Shown piece after piece: positions 16,404 through 24,315 of a stretch of DNA of 64,000 nucleotides. The notes below the pieces were generated by a model. It was not told where the DNA came from. It made no database searches and saw only the letters and a program-made list of their open reading frames with translations. Source of the stretch: Gammaproteobacteria bacterium (GTDB lineage Bacteria > Pseudomonadota > Gammaproteobacteria > Competibacterales > Competibacteraceae); contig JACKNC010000001.1 of NCBI GenBank assembly GCA_024235095.1, positions 2,732,501 through 2,796,500 of the forward strand. Reading direction: 5' to 3'. The translations under genes were made by a program, and so were the position numbers. The first letter of the stretch is position 1. Each line of letters begins with the position of its first letter.

Positions 16404-18176
16404 TCAGAGAGAGTGGATTTGCAGCCACAATTCCAGAAGCGCCACTTGCCAAAGTTTAGAGCCGCGCAAGGGGGTGATGTGTTCCGCGGGGGCGCTGAGC
16501 AGGGTTTGCACATATTCTGGGCGGAACAGACCGCGCTCGCGGGCGCGCTGATGGGTGAGCGCATCGCGCACCATGTCCAGCACCGGCCCCTCCAGGTATT
16601 TGAGAATGGGCACCGGGAAATAGCCTTTGGGGCGATCGATCACCTCACGCGGCACGATGCGGCGGGCAATGGATTTAAGCACCGCCTTGCCGTCATCGCC
16701 CAGTTTGTCCTCAGGCGGCAACCGTCCGGCCAGTTCCACCAGTTCGTGATCGAGGAACGGCACTCGCGCTTCCAAACCCCAGGCCATGGTCATGTTGTCC
16801 ACGCGCTTGACCGGATCGTCAACCAGCATCACGGTGGTGTCGAGGTGCAGAGCCTTATCCAGCGGGGTCGGCGCATCCACCTCGGCAAAGTGGGCGCGCA
16901 AGTAGTCAAGACTGAAATCGTCGCTGGCGAAAGTCGAATCGACGACCTTCAGATATTCGGCGTGATCGCGGTCGAAGAACACCCGGGCATAATCGGCGAC
17001 GGCGTCCTGGCTTTCCGCCAGGTGGGGATACCAGTGGTAGCCAGCGAAGACTTCATCAGCGCCCTGCCCGCTTTGCACGACCTTGACGTGTTTGGAGACT
17101 TCCTGAGAGAGCAGGTAGAACGCAACATTGTCGTAGCTCACCATCGGTTCGGCCATGGCCTGAATAACTTTCGGCAAGGCGTCGAGCAGGTTAGACGTGG
17201 GGATATGGATGCGATGGTGGCGGGTCCCGAAGTATTCGGCCACCTGGTCCGAGTAGACGAATTCGTTACCCACTTCGCCGCCGGCGTCTTCAAAACCGAT
17301 GGAGAATGTCTGTAAGTCGTGTTGACCCAGTTCCGAGAGCAAGGCAACGACCAGACTGGAGTCGACCCCACCGGAGAGCAGGACGCCAACCGGCACGTCG
17401 GCAACCATGCGTCGGGACACTGCTTTGCGCAAAGCATCCGCGATTTGTTCTTCGCGCTCGGCGGCGCTCAAGCGGGCCGACTCCGGATCAGTGCGGACTG
17501 ACAGTCGCCAGTAGGTGTAGTCGGTGCGGGTTCCGTCCGCGGTGAAACGGGTGACAGTCGCCGGCGGCAGTTTTTGTACGCCTTGCAGAATGGTATGCGG
17601 GGGCGGCACAACGGCGTGCCAACTCAGGTAGTGATGCAGGGCCACAGGATTGATGCGCGTATCGATCTGCCCACCCGCCAGCAGGGCCGGGAGCGAGGAA
17701 GCGAAGCGCAGGCCGCCGGTCACCGGAGCCAGGTACAGCGGTTTGATGCCGAAGCGGTCGCGGGCCAGGGTCAGACAGCCGCTATCCCGCTCCCACAGAG
17801 CGAAAGCGAACATGCCGTGCAGGCGGTTGACGCACGCGCGGCCCCAAGCGTGGAAAGCTTTGAGGACGACTTCGGTGTCGCCGTGAGAGAAGAAACGGTA
17901 GCCCTGCGCTTCCAGCTCCTGGCGCAGTTCCTGGTAGTTGTAGATGCAGCCGTTGAAGACCAGGGTCAGGCCCAGATCGGGGTCGGTCATCGGTTGTTGC
18001 GCATGTTCCGACAGGTCGATGATGCGCAGGCGGCGGTGAGCCAGGGCGACCTGGCCCTGTTGGAAAGCGCCCGCGGCATCCGGGCCGCGGGGTCGCAGCA
18101 CCTCACCCATGCGGGCTACGGCGCTGATGTCGGCGTCTTGAAGGTCAAATCGGGCTTCGCCGGCGAATCCGCACAT
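16404..18176 (-). CDS. Asparagine-synthetase-like amidotransferase, probably N-acetylglutaminylglutamine type
   Basis: This 590-residue two-domain enzyme has an N-terminal class II glutaminase (Cys2 after Met removal, 'MCGF', with 'RPRGPDAAG' and 'FNGCIYNYQEL') and a C-terminal ATP-pyrophosphatase synthetase domain ('LSGGVDSSLVV', 'SGQGADEVFAGY'). The open frame starts nine codons earlier, but the start must put Cys at position 2. The wording, such as 'LSWHAVVPPPHTILQGVQKLPPATV', resembles the amidotransferase that makes N-acetylglutaminylglutamine amide, an osmoprotectant dipeptide, in Pseudomonas and rhizobia. Its usual partners, the ATP-grasp/GNAT synthetase and an M42 peptidase, are not beside it here. 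Plain asparagine synthetase remains possible. Confidence 0.85.
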   Translation of the reverse strand: MCGFAGEARFDLQDADISAVARMGEVLRPRGPDAAGAFQQGQVALAHRRLRIIDLSEHAQQPMTDPDLGLTLVFNGCIYNYQELRQELEAQGYRFFSHGDTEVVLKAFHAWGRACVNRLHGMFAFALWERDSGCLTLARDRFGIKPLYLAPVTGGLRFASSLPALLAGGQIDTRINPVALHHYLSWHAVVPPPHTILQGVQKLPPATVTRFTADGTRTDYTYWRLSVRTDPESARLSAAEREEQIADALRKAVSRRMVADVPVGVLLSGGVDSSLVVALLSELGQHDLQTFSIGFEDAGGEVGNEFVYSDQVAEYFGTRHHRIHIPTSNLLDALPKVIQAMAEPMVSYDNVAFYLLSQEVSKHVKVVQSGQGADEVFAGYHWYPHLAESQDAVADYARVFFDRDHAEYLKVVDSTFASDDFSLDYLRAHFAEVDAPTPLDKALHLDTTVMLVDDPVKRVDNMTMAWGLEARVPFLDHELVELAGRLPPEDKLGDDGKAVLKSIARRIVPREVIDRPKGYFPVPILKYLEGPVLDMVRDALTHQRARERGLFRPEYVQTLLSAPAEHITPLRGSKLWQVALLELWLQIHSL

Positions 18177-18519
18177 TAGGGGGTCCTTTGTCGGTGATGG
18201 CAAGGGGGCGAGGCGAGTTTAAAAAAGTCTCATACAACGGCGCAGGAGTCAAATGAGCGAAATGGCGCTACGCTGGATAACATGGCCTGCAAGGATGGGT
18301 CGTCGATTTTTTTTACACAGACCGAATTGCGACTCGTAGCCTGGATGCTGTAGGTCGGTCAAAAGCGTAGCGTTGCCCGACAGGAATACCGAATTGTCGG
18401 ACACGTCCCGTGTTCAACCTACGGATTGCTGCGCTAACTCCACAACCGGGATTCAGTTAGAATAACATTCCGACAAACCCATCTCTTCGAGAATTTCGCG
18501 ACTGGCAAGAGGATTCATC
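18177..18519. other. Divergent intergenic region with nested REP-like repeats
   Basis: This 343-bp gap lies between the amidotransferase gene and leuC. It contains a run of eight T at about 18306-18315 without a clear hairpin, then a REP-like element interrupted by a second palindromic repeat at 18350-18422. No leader peptide with Leu codons was found ahead of leuC. Confidence 0.55.
18335..18422. repeat. REP-like sequence interrupted by a second palindromic repeat
   Basis: CGTAGCCTGGATG at 18335-18347 matches the first 13 bases of the repeat at 22681-22712. It is followed directly by a different element, 18350-18422. That element starts gtaggtcgg, ends ttcaacctac and has an internal stem ccgaca/tgtcgg. 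The truncation of the first by the second suggests nested insertion. Confidence 0.6.
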
Positions 18520-19923
18520 ATGGCGGGCAAGACCCTTTACGACAAGCTTTGGGATGCTCATGTCGTATACACCGACACGAATGGGACGGCGTTGCTCTAT
18601 ATCGACCGTCATCTGGTGCATGAAGTCACCTCGCCCCAAGCCTTCGGCGGTTTGCAGCTAGCGGGTCGTCAGCCGTGGCGGCGGGATTCCATGGTCGCCA
18701 TGCCTGATCACAACACGCCAACCACCCCTGGCTTTACCGAGATCGACGATCCGGTGTCCCGCCTACAGGTCGAGACGCTGGATGATAACGCTCGCCGCTA
18801 CGATCTGCGCTATTTCCCGATCGGCGATATGCGCCGAGGCATCGTGCATGTTGTCGGGCCGGAACAGGGCGCAACGCTGCCCGGTATGACAGTAGTCTGC
18901 GGCGACTCGCACACCTCGACCCATGGCGCGTTTGCCGCCCTGGCGTTCGGCATTGGCACCTCCGAGGTCGAGCATGTCATGGCGACCCAATGCCTGATCC
19001 AGAAAAAATCCAAAGCCATGCAGGTGCGCGTGGAGGGTGAAATCGGCGAGGGCGTGACCGCTAAGGATATGGTGCTGGCGATCATTGGCCAGATTGGCGC
19101 CGCTGGCGGCGCAGGTTACGCCATTGAGTTTGTCGGCGACGCAATCCGGGCATTAAGTATGGAAGGACGCATGACTGTCTGCAACATGGCGATTGAGGCT
19201 GGCGCTCGATCAGGCATGATCGCTGTAGACGAAACTACGATTGAATATCTCCAGAATCGGGCGTTCGCGCCAGCGGGTGACTTATGGCTGCGCGCCGTGG
19301 CGGCCTGGCAAGAATTGCACAGCGACCCGGATGCGGTCTTCGACCGGGTGGCGACCCTGGACGCAGCGACCATCAAGCCGCAGGTGACTTGGGGTACTTC
19401 GCCGGAAATGGTGGCGGCGGTGGATGAATGCATTCCCGATCCGGCCCGCGAACTGGACCCAGTCAAACGCAGCGGCATGGAGAAAGCGTTACAGTACATG
19501 GGTCTGGAGCCAAATACTCCCATTACGGACATCGCGTTGGACCGGGTGTTTATCGGTTCCTGCACCAATGGCCGTATCGAGGATTTGCGAGCTGCAGCGG
19601 CGGTGATTCAGGGTCGCACGGTGGCGTCGAGTCTCAAGCAAGCGTTGGTTGTGCCAGGGTCCGGCTTGGTCAAGCACCAGGCTGAAACCGAGGGCCTGGA
19701 TCGCGTGTTCAAACAAGCCGGTTTTGAATGGCGCGAGCCGGGTTGTTCAATGTGCCTGGCGATGAACGCCGACCGTTTGTTGCCCGGCGAGCATTGCGCA
19801 GCAACCTCGAATCGCAATTTCGAGGGGCGGCAGGGACAGGGCGGGCGGACGCATCTAGTCAGCCCGGCGATGGCGGCGGCGGCGGCGATTGTCGGCCATT
19901 TCGTCGACGTGCGGACGTTTTGA
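18520..19923 (+). CDS. leuC: 3-isopropylmalate dehydratase large subunit LeuC
   Basis: This 467-residue aconitase-family subunit isomerises 2- to 3-isopropylmalate with LeuD. The 4Fe-4S ligands are in 'FIGSCTNGRIEDL' and the C-x2-C of 'EPGCSMCLAMN'. The N-terminus 'MAGKTLYDKLWDAHVV' and the 'GDSHTSTHGAFAALAFGIGTSEVEHV' segment are family signatures. SD agagga lies 8 nt before the ATG. It is the first gene of leuC-leuD-leuB; the leuD start follows 20 bp after its stop. It is full length compared with E. coli (466). Confidence 0.97.
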   Translation: MAGKTLYDKLWDAHVVYTDTNGTALLYIDRHLVHEVTSPQAFGGLQLAGRQPWRRDSMVAMPDHNTPTTPGFTEIDDPVSRLQVETLDDNARRYDLRYFPIGDMRRGIVHVVGPEQGATLPGMTVVCGDSHTSTHGAFAALAFGIGTSEVEHVMATQCLIQKKSKAMQVRVEGEIGEGVTAKDMVLAIIGQIGAAGGAGYAIEFVGDAIRALSMEGRMTVCNMAIEAGARSGMIAVDETTIEYLQNRAFAPAGDLWLRAVAAWQELHSDPDAVFDRVATLDAATIKPQVTWGTSPEMVAAVDECIPDPARELDPVKRSGMEKALQYMGLEPNTPITDIALDRVFIGSCTNGRIEDLRAAAAVIQGRTVASSLKQALVVPGSGLVKHQAETEGLDRVFKQAGFEWREPGCSMCLAMNADRLLPGEHCAATSNRNFEGRQGQGGRTHLVSPAMAAAAAIVGHFVDVRTF

Positions 19924-19943
19924 GATTCCAAGGAGTTTGTTCA

Positions 19944-20582
19944 ATGAAAGTCTTTAACCAGCTCAAGGGTCTGGTGGCCCCTGTCGACCGCGCTAACGTT
20001 GATACCGACGCCATTATTCCCAAGCAGTTTTTGAAATCCATCAAGCGCACCGGCTTTGGCGGCAACCTGTTTGACGAGTGGCGTTATCTGGATCACGGCG
20101 AACCGGGCATGGACTGTGCGAAGCGACCGCTCAATCCCGACTTCAGCCTGAACCAGCCCCGCTACGAGGGCGCAAGCATTCTGTTGGCGCGAGAGAATTT
20201 CGGTTGTGGCTCCTCGCGGGAACACGCGGTATGGGCGTTGGATGAGTACGGCATCCGCTGCGTGATTGCGCCGAGCTTCGCCGATATTTTCTTTACCAAC
20301 TGCTTCAAGTCCGGTTTGCTGCCGGTGGTGCTGGATACGCATACGGTAGATCGGTTATTCCGCGAGGTTGAAGCAACATCGGGGTACCGATTAGTGGTGG
20401 ATTTGCATGCGCAGACGGTCACAACGTCAGGTGGCGCCGTCTTTCGCTTCGATGTCGATGAGTTCCGCAAACAATGCCTGATCAATGGCTGGGACGACAT
20501 TGGCCTGACCCTGCGCCACGCCGATGAGATTCGCGCCTACGAGATTCGCCGGCGCGAGGAAGCTCCCTGGCTCTTTGCTTGA
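19944..20582 (+). CDS. leuD: 3-isopropylmalate dehydratase small subunit LeuD
   Basis: This 212-residue swivel-domain subunit completes the LeuCD isomerase. It shows 'VDTDAIIPKQFLKSIKRTGFG' near the N-terminus and 'LLARENFGCGSSREHAVWAL' in the substrate loop. A strong SD (aaggag) sits 8 nt before the ATG. The TGA at 20580-20582 is 23 bp from the leuB ATG. The length fits the gammaproteobacterial form (E. coli 201). Confidence 0.96.
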   Translation: MKVFNQLKGLVAPVDRANVDTDAIIPKQFLKSIKRTGFGGNLFDEWRYLDHGEPGMDCAKRPLNPDFSLNQPRYEGASILLARENFGCGSSREHAVWALDEYGIRCVIAPSFADIFFTNCFKSGLLPVVLDTHTVDRLFREVEATSGYRLVVDLHAQTVTTSGGAVFRFDVDEFRKQCLINGWDDIGLTLRHADEIRAYEIRRREEAPWLFA

Positions 20583-20605
20583 CAGCCTCAAATCCGGAAA
20601 CGGTC

Positions 20606-21685
20606 ATGACTCATAAGATATTAATCCTCCCCGGCGATGGGATTGGTCCTGAAATTATTGCCGAGGCGGCGAAAGTGCTGGAGTGTCTGCGCCAGGAATG
20701 CGGCTTAGACGCGACGCTGGAATACGGTCTGCTGGGCGGTTGCGCGGTCGATGAACTGGGCGACCCGTATCCCGAGGTCACCCGCCGCCAGGCTCGGAAT
20801 GCCGCCGCCATTTTGCTCGGCGCGGTCGGTGGCCCGAAGTGGGAGCAAATTGACCGGCCCTTGCGCCCGGAACGCGGTCTGCTGGCGATTCGCGCCGATC
20901 TGCAATTGTTCGCCAATCTGCGCCCGGCGTTGCTCTACCCGCAATTGGCCTCGGCTTCGGCGCTGAAATCCGAGATCGTCGCTGGCCTGGATCTTCTGAT
21001 TGTCCGTGAACTGAATGGCGGTATTTATTTCGGCCAGCCGCGCGGCGTTCGCACCTTGGAAAGCGGTGAACGGGAAGGGTTTAACACTATGACGTATCGG
21101 GAATCCGAGGTCGAACGGATTGCCCAGATTGCGTTTGAAGCCGCTCGCAAGCGCCAGCGCAAGGTCTGTTCGGTGGATAAGGCCAATGTGCTGGAAACTT
21201 CGGAGTTATGGCGGGAGGTCGTGATCCGGGTGGCGAAGGACTATCCCGATGTTGCTCTGTCTCATCAATATGTGGATAACGCCGCCATGCAACTGGTGCG
21301 CGCGCCGAAACAGTTTGACGTGATCGTTACCGGAAACCTGTTTGGCGATATTCTTTCCGATTGCGCCGCCATGTTGACCGGCTCAATTGGCATGTTGCCC
21401 TCGGCTTCGCTGGATGCGCATGGGAAAGGCTTGTATGAGCCGATTCATGGTTCTGCGCCAGACATCGCTGGCAGGGGCATGGCTAACCCATTGGCAACGA
21501 TTTTATCCGCGGCGATGTTGTTGCGCTATAGCTTGAATCAGCCACAACTGGCTGAGCGGATTGAGAGCGCCGTGGGCCGGGTATTGGACCAGGGTTTGCG
21601 CACCCTGGACATTACGGCAACCGGAATGACGGCGGTGGGCACCCAGGCGATGGGCGATGCGGTGGTGGCGGCGTTGCTGGAGTAG
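20606..21685 (+). CDS. leuB: 3-isopropylmalate dehydrogenase LeuB
   Basis: This 359-residue NAD-dependent enzyme oxidatively decarboxylates 3-isopropylmalate to 2-oxoisocaproate, the last committed leucine step. It has 'ILPGDGIGPEI' at the start, catalytic Tyr in 'NTMTYRESEVERIA', Lys in 'VDKANVLETS', metal Asp residues in 'GNLFGDILSDCAAMLTGSIGMLPSASL', and 'EPIHGSAPDIAGRGMANPLA'. I chose the ATG at 20606 over an overlapping TTG at 20579 because it matches the family start. It is the third gene of the leuCDB unit, and no obvious terminator follows. Confidence 0.97.
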   Translation: MTHKILILPGDGIGPEIIAEAAKVLECLRQECGLDATLEYGLLGGCAVDELGDPYPEVTRRQARNAAAILLGAVGGPKWEQIDRPLRPERGLLAIRADLQLFANLRPALLYPQLASASALKSEIVAGLDLLIVRELNGGIYFGQPRGVRTLESGEREGFNTMTYRESEVERIAQIAFEAARKRQRKVCSVDKANVLETSELWREVVIRVAKDYPDVALSHQYVDNAAMQLVRAPKQFDVIVTGNLFGDILSDCAAMLTGSIGMLPSASLDAHGKGLYEPIHGSAPDIAGRGMANPLATILSAAMLLRYSLNQPQLAERIESAVGRVLDQGLRTLDITATGMTAVGTQAMGDAVVAALLE

Positions 21686-21760
21686 GTATCAGGCGTCAAG
21701 GTTTTATGTATCCCGAACGAGAATCAACAGTTTGATGAGTTGTTGTAGAGTATTCAGGGC

Positions 21761-22678
21761 ATGGGGCGTCACATGCATGGAGAGACCGTTGAGGGTATTA
21801 GGGTCCAAGAGTGCAAAATAAGCAGTTTTTCCGCGAAATGGCTGGCGCTGCGTGAACCAGTAGATACAGCGTCGCGTAATGCAGAGTTGACGGCCCGGTT
21901 GCTTGAATGGCGAGAGCGGTTGGATACGCTTGCAGTGCTGGATCTGGCCAGTGGAACCGGCGCTAATTTCCGCTTTCTCGCGCCTTTACTGGGCGGCGAA
22001 CAATACTGGCGGCTGATTGATCATGATCCAGCGCTATTAGCTCAGGGCAATAGCGGTTCATCAAATGCTTTCTGGCAAGTTGAGCGACAGTGCCTGAATT
22101 TGGCTGATTGGGAGTCGTTGGATTTTCAGAGCGTGCAATTGGTAACCGCTTCCGCGCTGATTGATCTGGTCTCGGCAGACTGGCTGGATCAATTGGCTCA
22201 GCATTGCCGGGCCGCTCAGGCGGTGGTGTTCATTGTACTCAGCTATGACGGAACCATTGTTTGGGAACCTGCGCTGGCAGGTGATGAGAGAGTCCGTGAA
22301 TGGATCAATCACCACCAGCGCACTGATAAAGGCTTTGGCCCGGCGCTGGGGCCGTGGGCCGCTCCCGAATTTGGGAAGATGCTGGAACGCCTGGATTATC
22401 AAGTCGAGTTACGTCCCAGTCCCTGGCGGTTGGAGCCTGAGCAAATAACGCTACAGGCGACGCTATTGGAGGGCTGGATTACCGTAGTCCGTGAGATCGC
22501 GCCTGATGCAACGGATTGGCTGGATCAATGGGCGGCGCAGCGGTGCGATTTGATCGAATCGGGTAATTCGCGGTTGACGGTAGGACATTGGGACTTGCTG
22601 GCTTTGAAGAGTAGGGAGGCGGATCTTACCACCTATCAGTTCCTCATCGCGGACAGATCGATAGCTTGCAGCTCGTAA
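21761..22678 (+). CDS. Class I SAM-dependent methyltransferase, substrate unknown
   Basis: This is a protein of about 305 residues with a Rossmann methyltransferase core: motif I 'VLDLASGTGANFRFLAPLL' and an acidic 'RLIDHDPAL' at the end of strand 2. The N-terminal 'FSAKWLALREPVDTASRNAEL' is characteristic of a poorly described bacterial methyltransferase group. The true start is uncertain; I kept the first ATG, though its SD is weak. The stop and last codons run into a REP-like repeat, so the C-terminus may have been reshaped by it. It follows leuB on the same strand by 75 bp. No substrate is evident. Confidence 0.75.
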   Translation: MGRHMHGETVEGIRVQECKISSFSAKWLALREPVDTASRNAELTARLLEWRERLDTLAVLDLASGTGANFRFLAPLLGGEQYWRLIDHDPALLAQGNSGSSNAFWQVERQCLNLADWESLDFQSVQLVTASALIDLVSADWLDQLAQHCRAAQAVVFIVLSYDGTIVWEPALAGDERVREWINHHQRTDKGFGPALGPWAAPEFGKMLERLDYQVELRPSPWRLEPEQITLQATLLEGWITVVREIAPDATDWLDQWAAQRCDLIESGNSRLTVGHWDLLALKSREADLTTYQFLIADRSIACSS

Positions 22679-22680
22679 CT

Positions 22681-22712
22681 CGTAGCCTGGATGGAGCGAA
22701 GCGGAATCCAGG
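22681..22712. repeat. REP-like palindromic repeat
   Basis: It begins CGTAGCCTGGATGGAGCG and has the stem cctggat/atccagg. Related copies are at 18335-18347 (truncated) and 52899-52930 (inverted). It lies between the convergent methyltransferase and hrcA genes and could act as a weak bidirectional terminator. Confidence 0.65.
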
Positions 22713-22726
22713 ATGCCCCTGGCCCA

Positions 22727-23797
22727 TCAAGCATGGTCGTTCAGCGCCGCCGCCAGCAATCGCGCAGTCACGTCGACCACTGGAATTACCCGATCGTAAG
22801 CCATCCGCGTCGGGCCGATGACGCCGAGTACGCCCAGCACCTGTCCTTCTACGCTGTACGGGGCGGTGACCACACTGCAACCTTCCAACACCTCGAAACC
22901 GGATTCTTCGCCAACGAAGATTTGCACGCCTTCGGCATGCAGACACTGGTCGAACAGGTGCAATAAATCACGTTTGTGATTAAACGCTTCAAACAACTGC
23001 CGCAGCTTGTCGAGATCGGACAGGTCCGCGTATTGCATCAAATGGGTCTGGCCGGCCACCACATAATCCTCGCCATCTGGCGCTGTCTCAAAGGTTTGTT
23101 CCGCCATTTCCATGACGGTCTGCATCAGGCGGTCGAGGCTGTCACGGGCCTCGCGCAGTTCCCCCAGCAAGACTTCCCGCACCTGCTGAATCTCCTGGCC
23201 GGCAAACTGGGCGTTCAAATAGTTCGCCGCCTGTTGCAGCTCCCCGGCGCTATAGGGCCGGCGCGTCTGGATGATACGGTTCTGCACCTCCTGGGTATTG
23301 AGCACCAGGATCGCCAGCACCCTGGTTTCGGACAGCGGCAAAAACTCTACGTGGCGCAGGGTGACTACATTACGGCGGGGCAGCATGACAATTCCAGCTA
23401 ACCGGGTGACCCCGGACAGCAGATTTGAAACGGATCGCGCTAGATCAGCGCTGCTTTGCACCGGTTGACCGATGTGACGGCGCAGGATTTCCACTTCCTG
23501 ATGATCCAGAGGCCGCAGGCGCAGCAACGCATCAATGAAGAACCGGTAACCCCGGGCAGTGGGCACGCGACCGGCAGAAGTATGCGGGGCGCGCAGGTAG
23601 CCCAGATCTTCCAGATCCGCCATCACATTACGCACGGTGGCTGGACTCAAATCCAGGCCGGCATCGCGCGCTAGCGTCCGCGATCCAACCGGCTGACCGT
23701 CGCGAATGTAGCGCTCAACCAGCGCCCTCAACAAATGTTGGGTGCGTTCGTTGAGAGCCAGTTGATTTGTCGCCGGCGCGGATTCGGTGCTTTGCAT
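22727..23797 (-). CDS. hrcA: Heat-inducible transcription repressor HrcA
   Basis: This 356-residue repressor binds CIRCE operators of groE and dnaK operons. The N-terminal winged helix contains 'LLRALVERYIRDGQPVGSRTL', 'SPATVRNVMADLEDLGYL' and 'PHTSAGRVPTARGYRFFID'; a GAF-like dimer domain follows. The C-terminus 'YSVEGQVLGVLGVIGPTRMAYDRVIP' is conserved. SD agga precedes the ATG. No inverted CIRCE repeat was seen upstream, and grpE/dnaK are not adjacent, so autoregulation is not evident here. Confidence 0.96.
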   Translation of the reverse strand: MQSTESAPATNQLALNERTQHLLRALVERYIRDGQPVGSRTLARDAGLDLSPATVRNVMADLEDLGYLRAPHTSAGRVPTARGYRFFIDALLRLRPLDHQEVEILRRHIGQPVQSSADLARSVSNLLSGVTRLAGIVMLPRRNVVTLRHVEFLPLSETRVLAILVLNTQEVQNRIIQTRRPYSAGELQQAANYLNAQFAGQEIQQVREVLLGELREARDSLDRLMQTVMEMAEQTFETAPDGEDYVVAGQTHLMQYADLSDLDKLRQLFEAFNHKRDLLHLFDQCLHAEGVQIFVGEESGFEVLEGCSVVTAPYSVEGQVLGVLGVIGPTRMAYDRVIPVVDVTARLLAAALNDHA

Positions 23798-24315
23798 GAC
23801 TGGTCCTGTGTTCAGTACGCTCCAAGAGGTGTTTTAGGCAGCCTCCAACGAGCTAAGCAAACGTCTTACGTTCGTCTTTATTAAGTAGTATGTGTTTGGT
23901 TCAAACAGGTTGTAATAGCTTCCTTAAAGTCTTTGAAGTTTCCATAATAACGCGATGTTCGATTTTTCAGGCGATTAGTCCCTCAAACTGCAGGTCTAAG
24001 CGACCGATTTGCCAGTTCATGAAAAAACCGTTCAGTTCCCCCTTTAGCAAAGGGGGATCAGGGAGATTTTAGAGTCGTCGCCCGTGCACAATCCCCTCCC
24101 TTTTTCAAAGGAGGGAGGTGAACGCTTACTATGAAAATACCCAAGGTATCTTTATAGATGATGATTGACAACATTACTGAGTGCGCCCGCTTTTGGCTCA
24201 TTGGGGGAGCGGGGCGGACCATTCCATTAGTCTCTTAGAAACGAGGGGGATTCGGGGGATTGACTTCCCCCTTTGCTATTATCTAATCCGCCCTACGGAC
24301 ATTTCTAATCGCTAG
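23798..24315. other. Intergenic region holding decayed MITE copy 3
   Basis: This 518-bp gap lies between hrcA and pgm, both on the minus strand. Besides the MITE at 24026-24129 it contains G-rich and C-rich runs near 24210-24285 that resemble further repeat debris. No convincing gene is present, and short open frames here overlap the repeat. Confidence 0.55.
24026..24129. mobile_element. MITE copy 3 (about 104 bp), partly decayed
   Basis: It starts aaccgttcag (the first GT of the element is lost) and ends gtgaacgcttac. The interior has the same palindromes as copies 1 and 2, and it shares the gtcgccc-tgc-caatcccc segment with copy 2. Flanking octamers CATGAAAA (24018-24025) and TATGAAAA (24130-24137) match at 7 of 8, a slightly decayed target duplication. 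Confidence 0.7.

Noticed and set aside
18300..18320. Terminator at the T-run upstream of leuC
   Set aside because: Eight T residues follow no stable GC-rich hairpin.
23798..23880. Possible CIRCE operator upstream of hrcA
   Set aside because: No ttagcactc-N9-gagtgctaa repeat or close variant is present.
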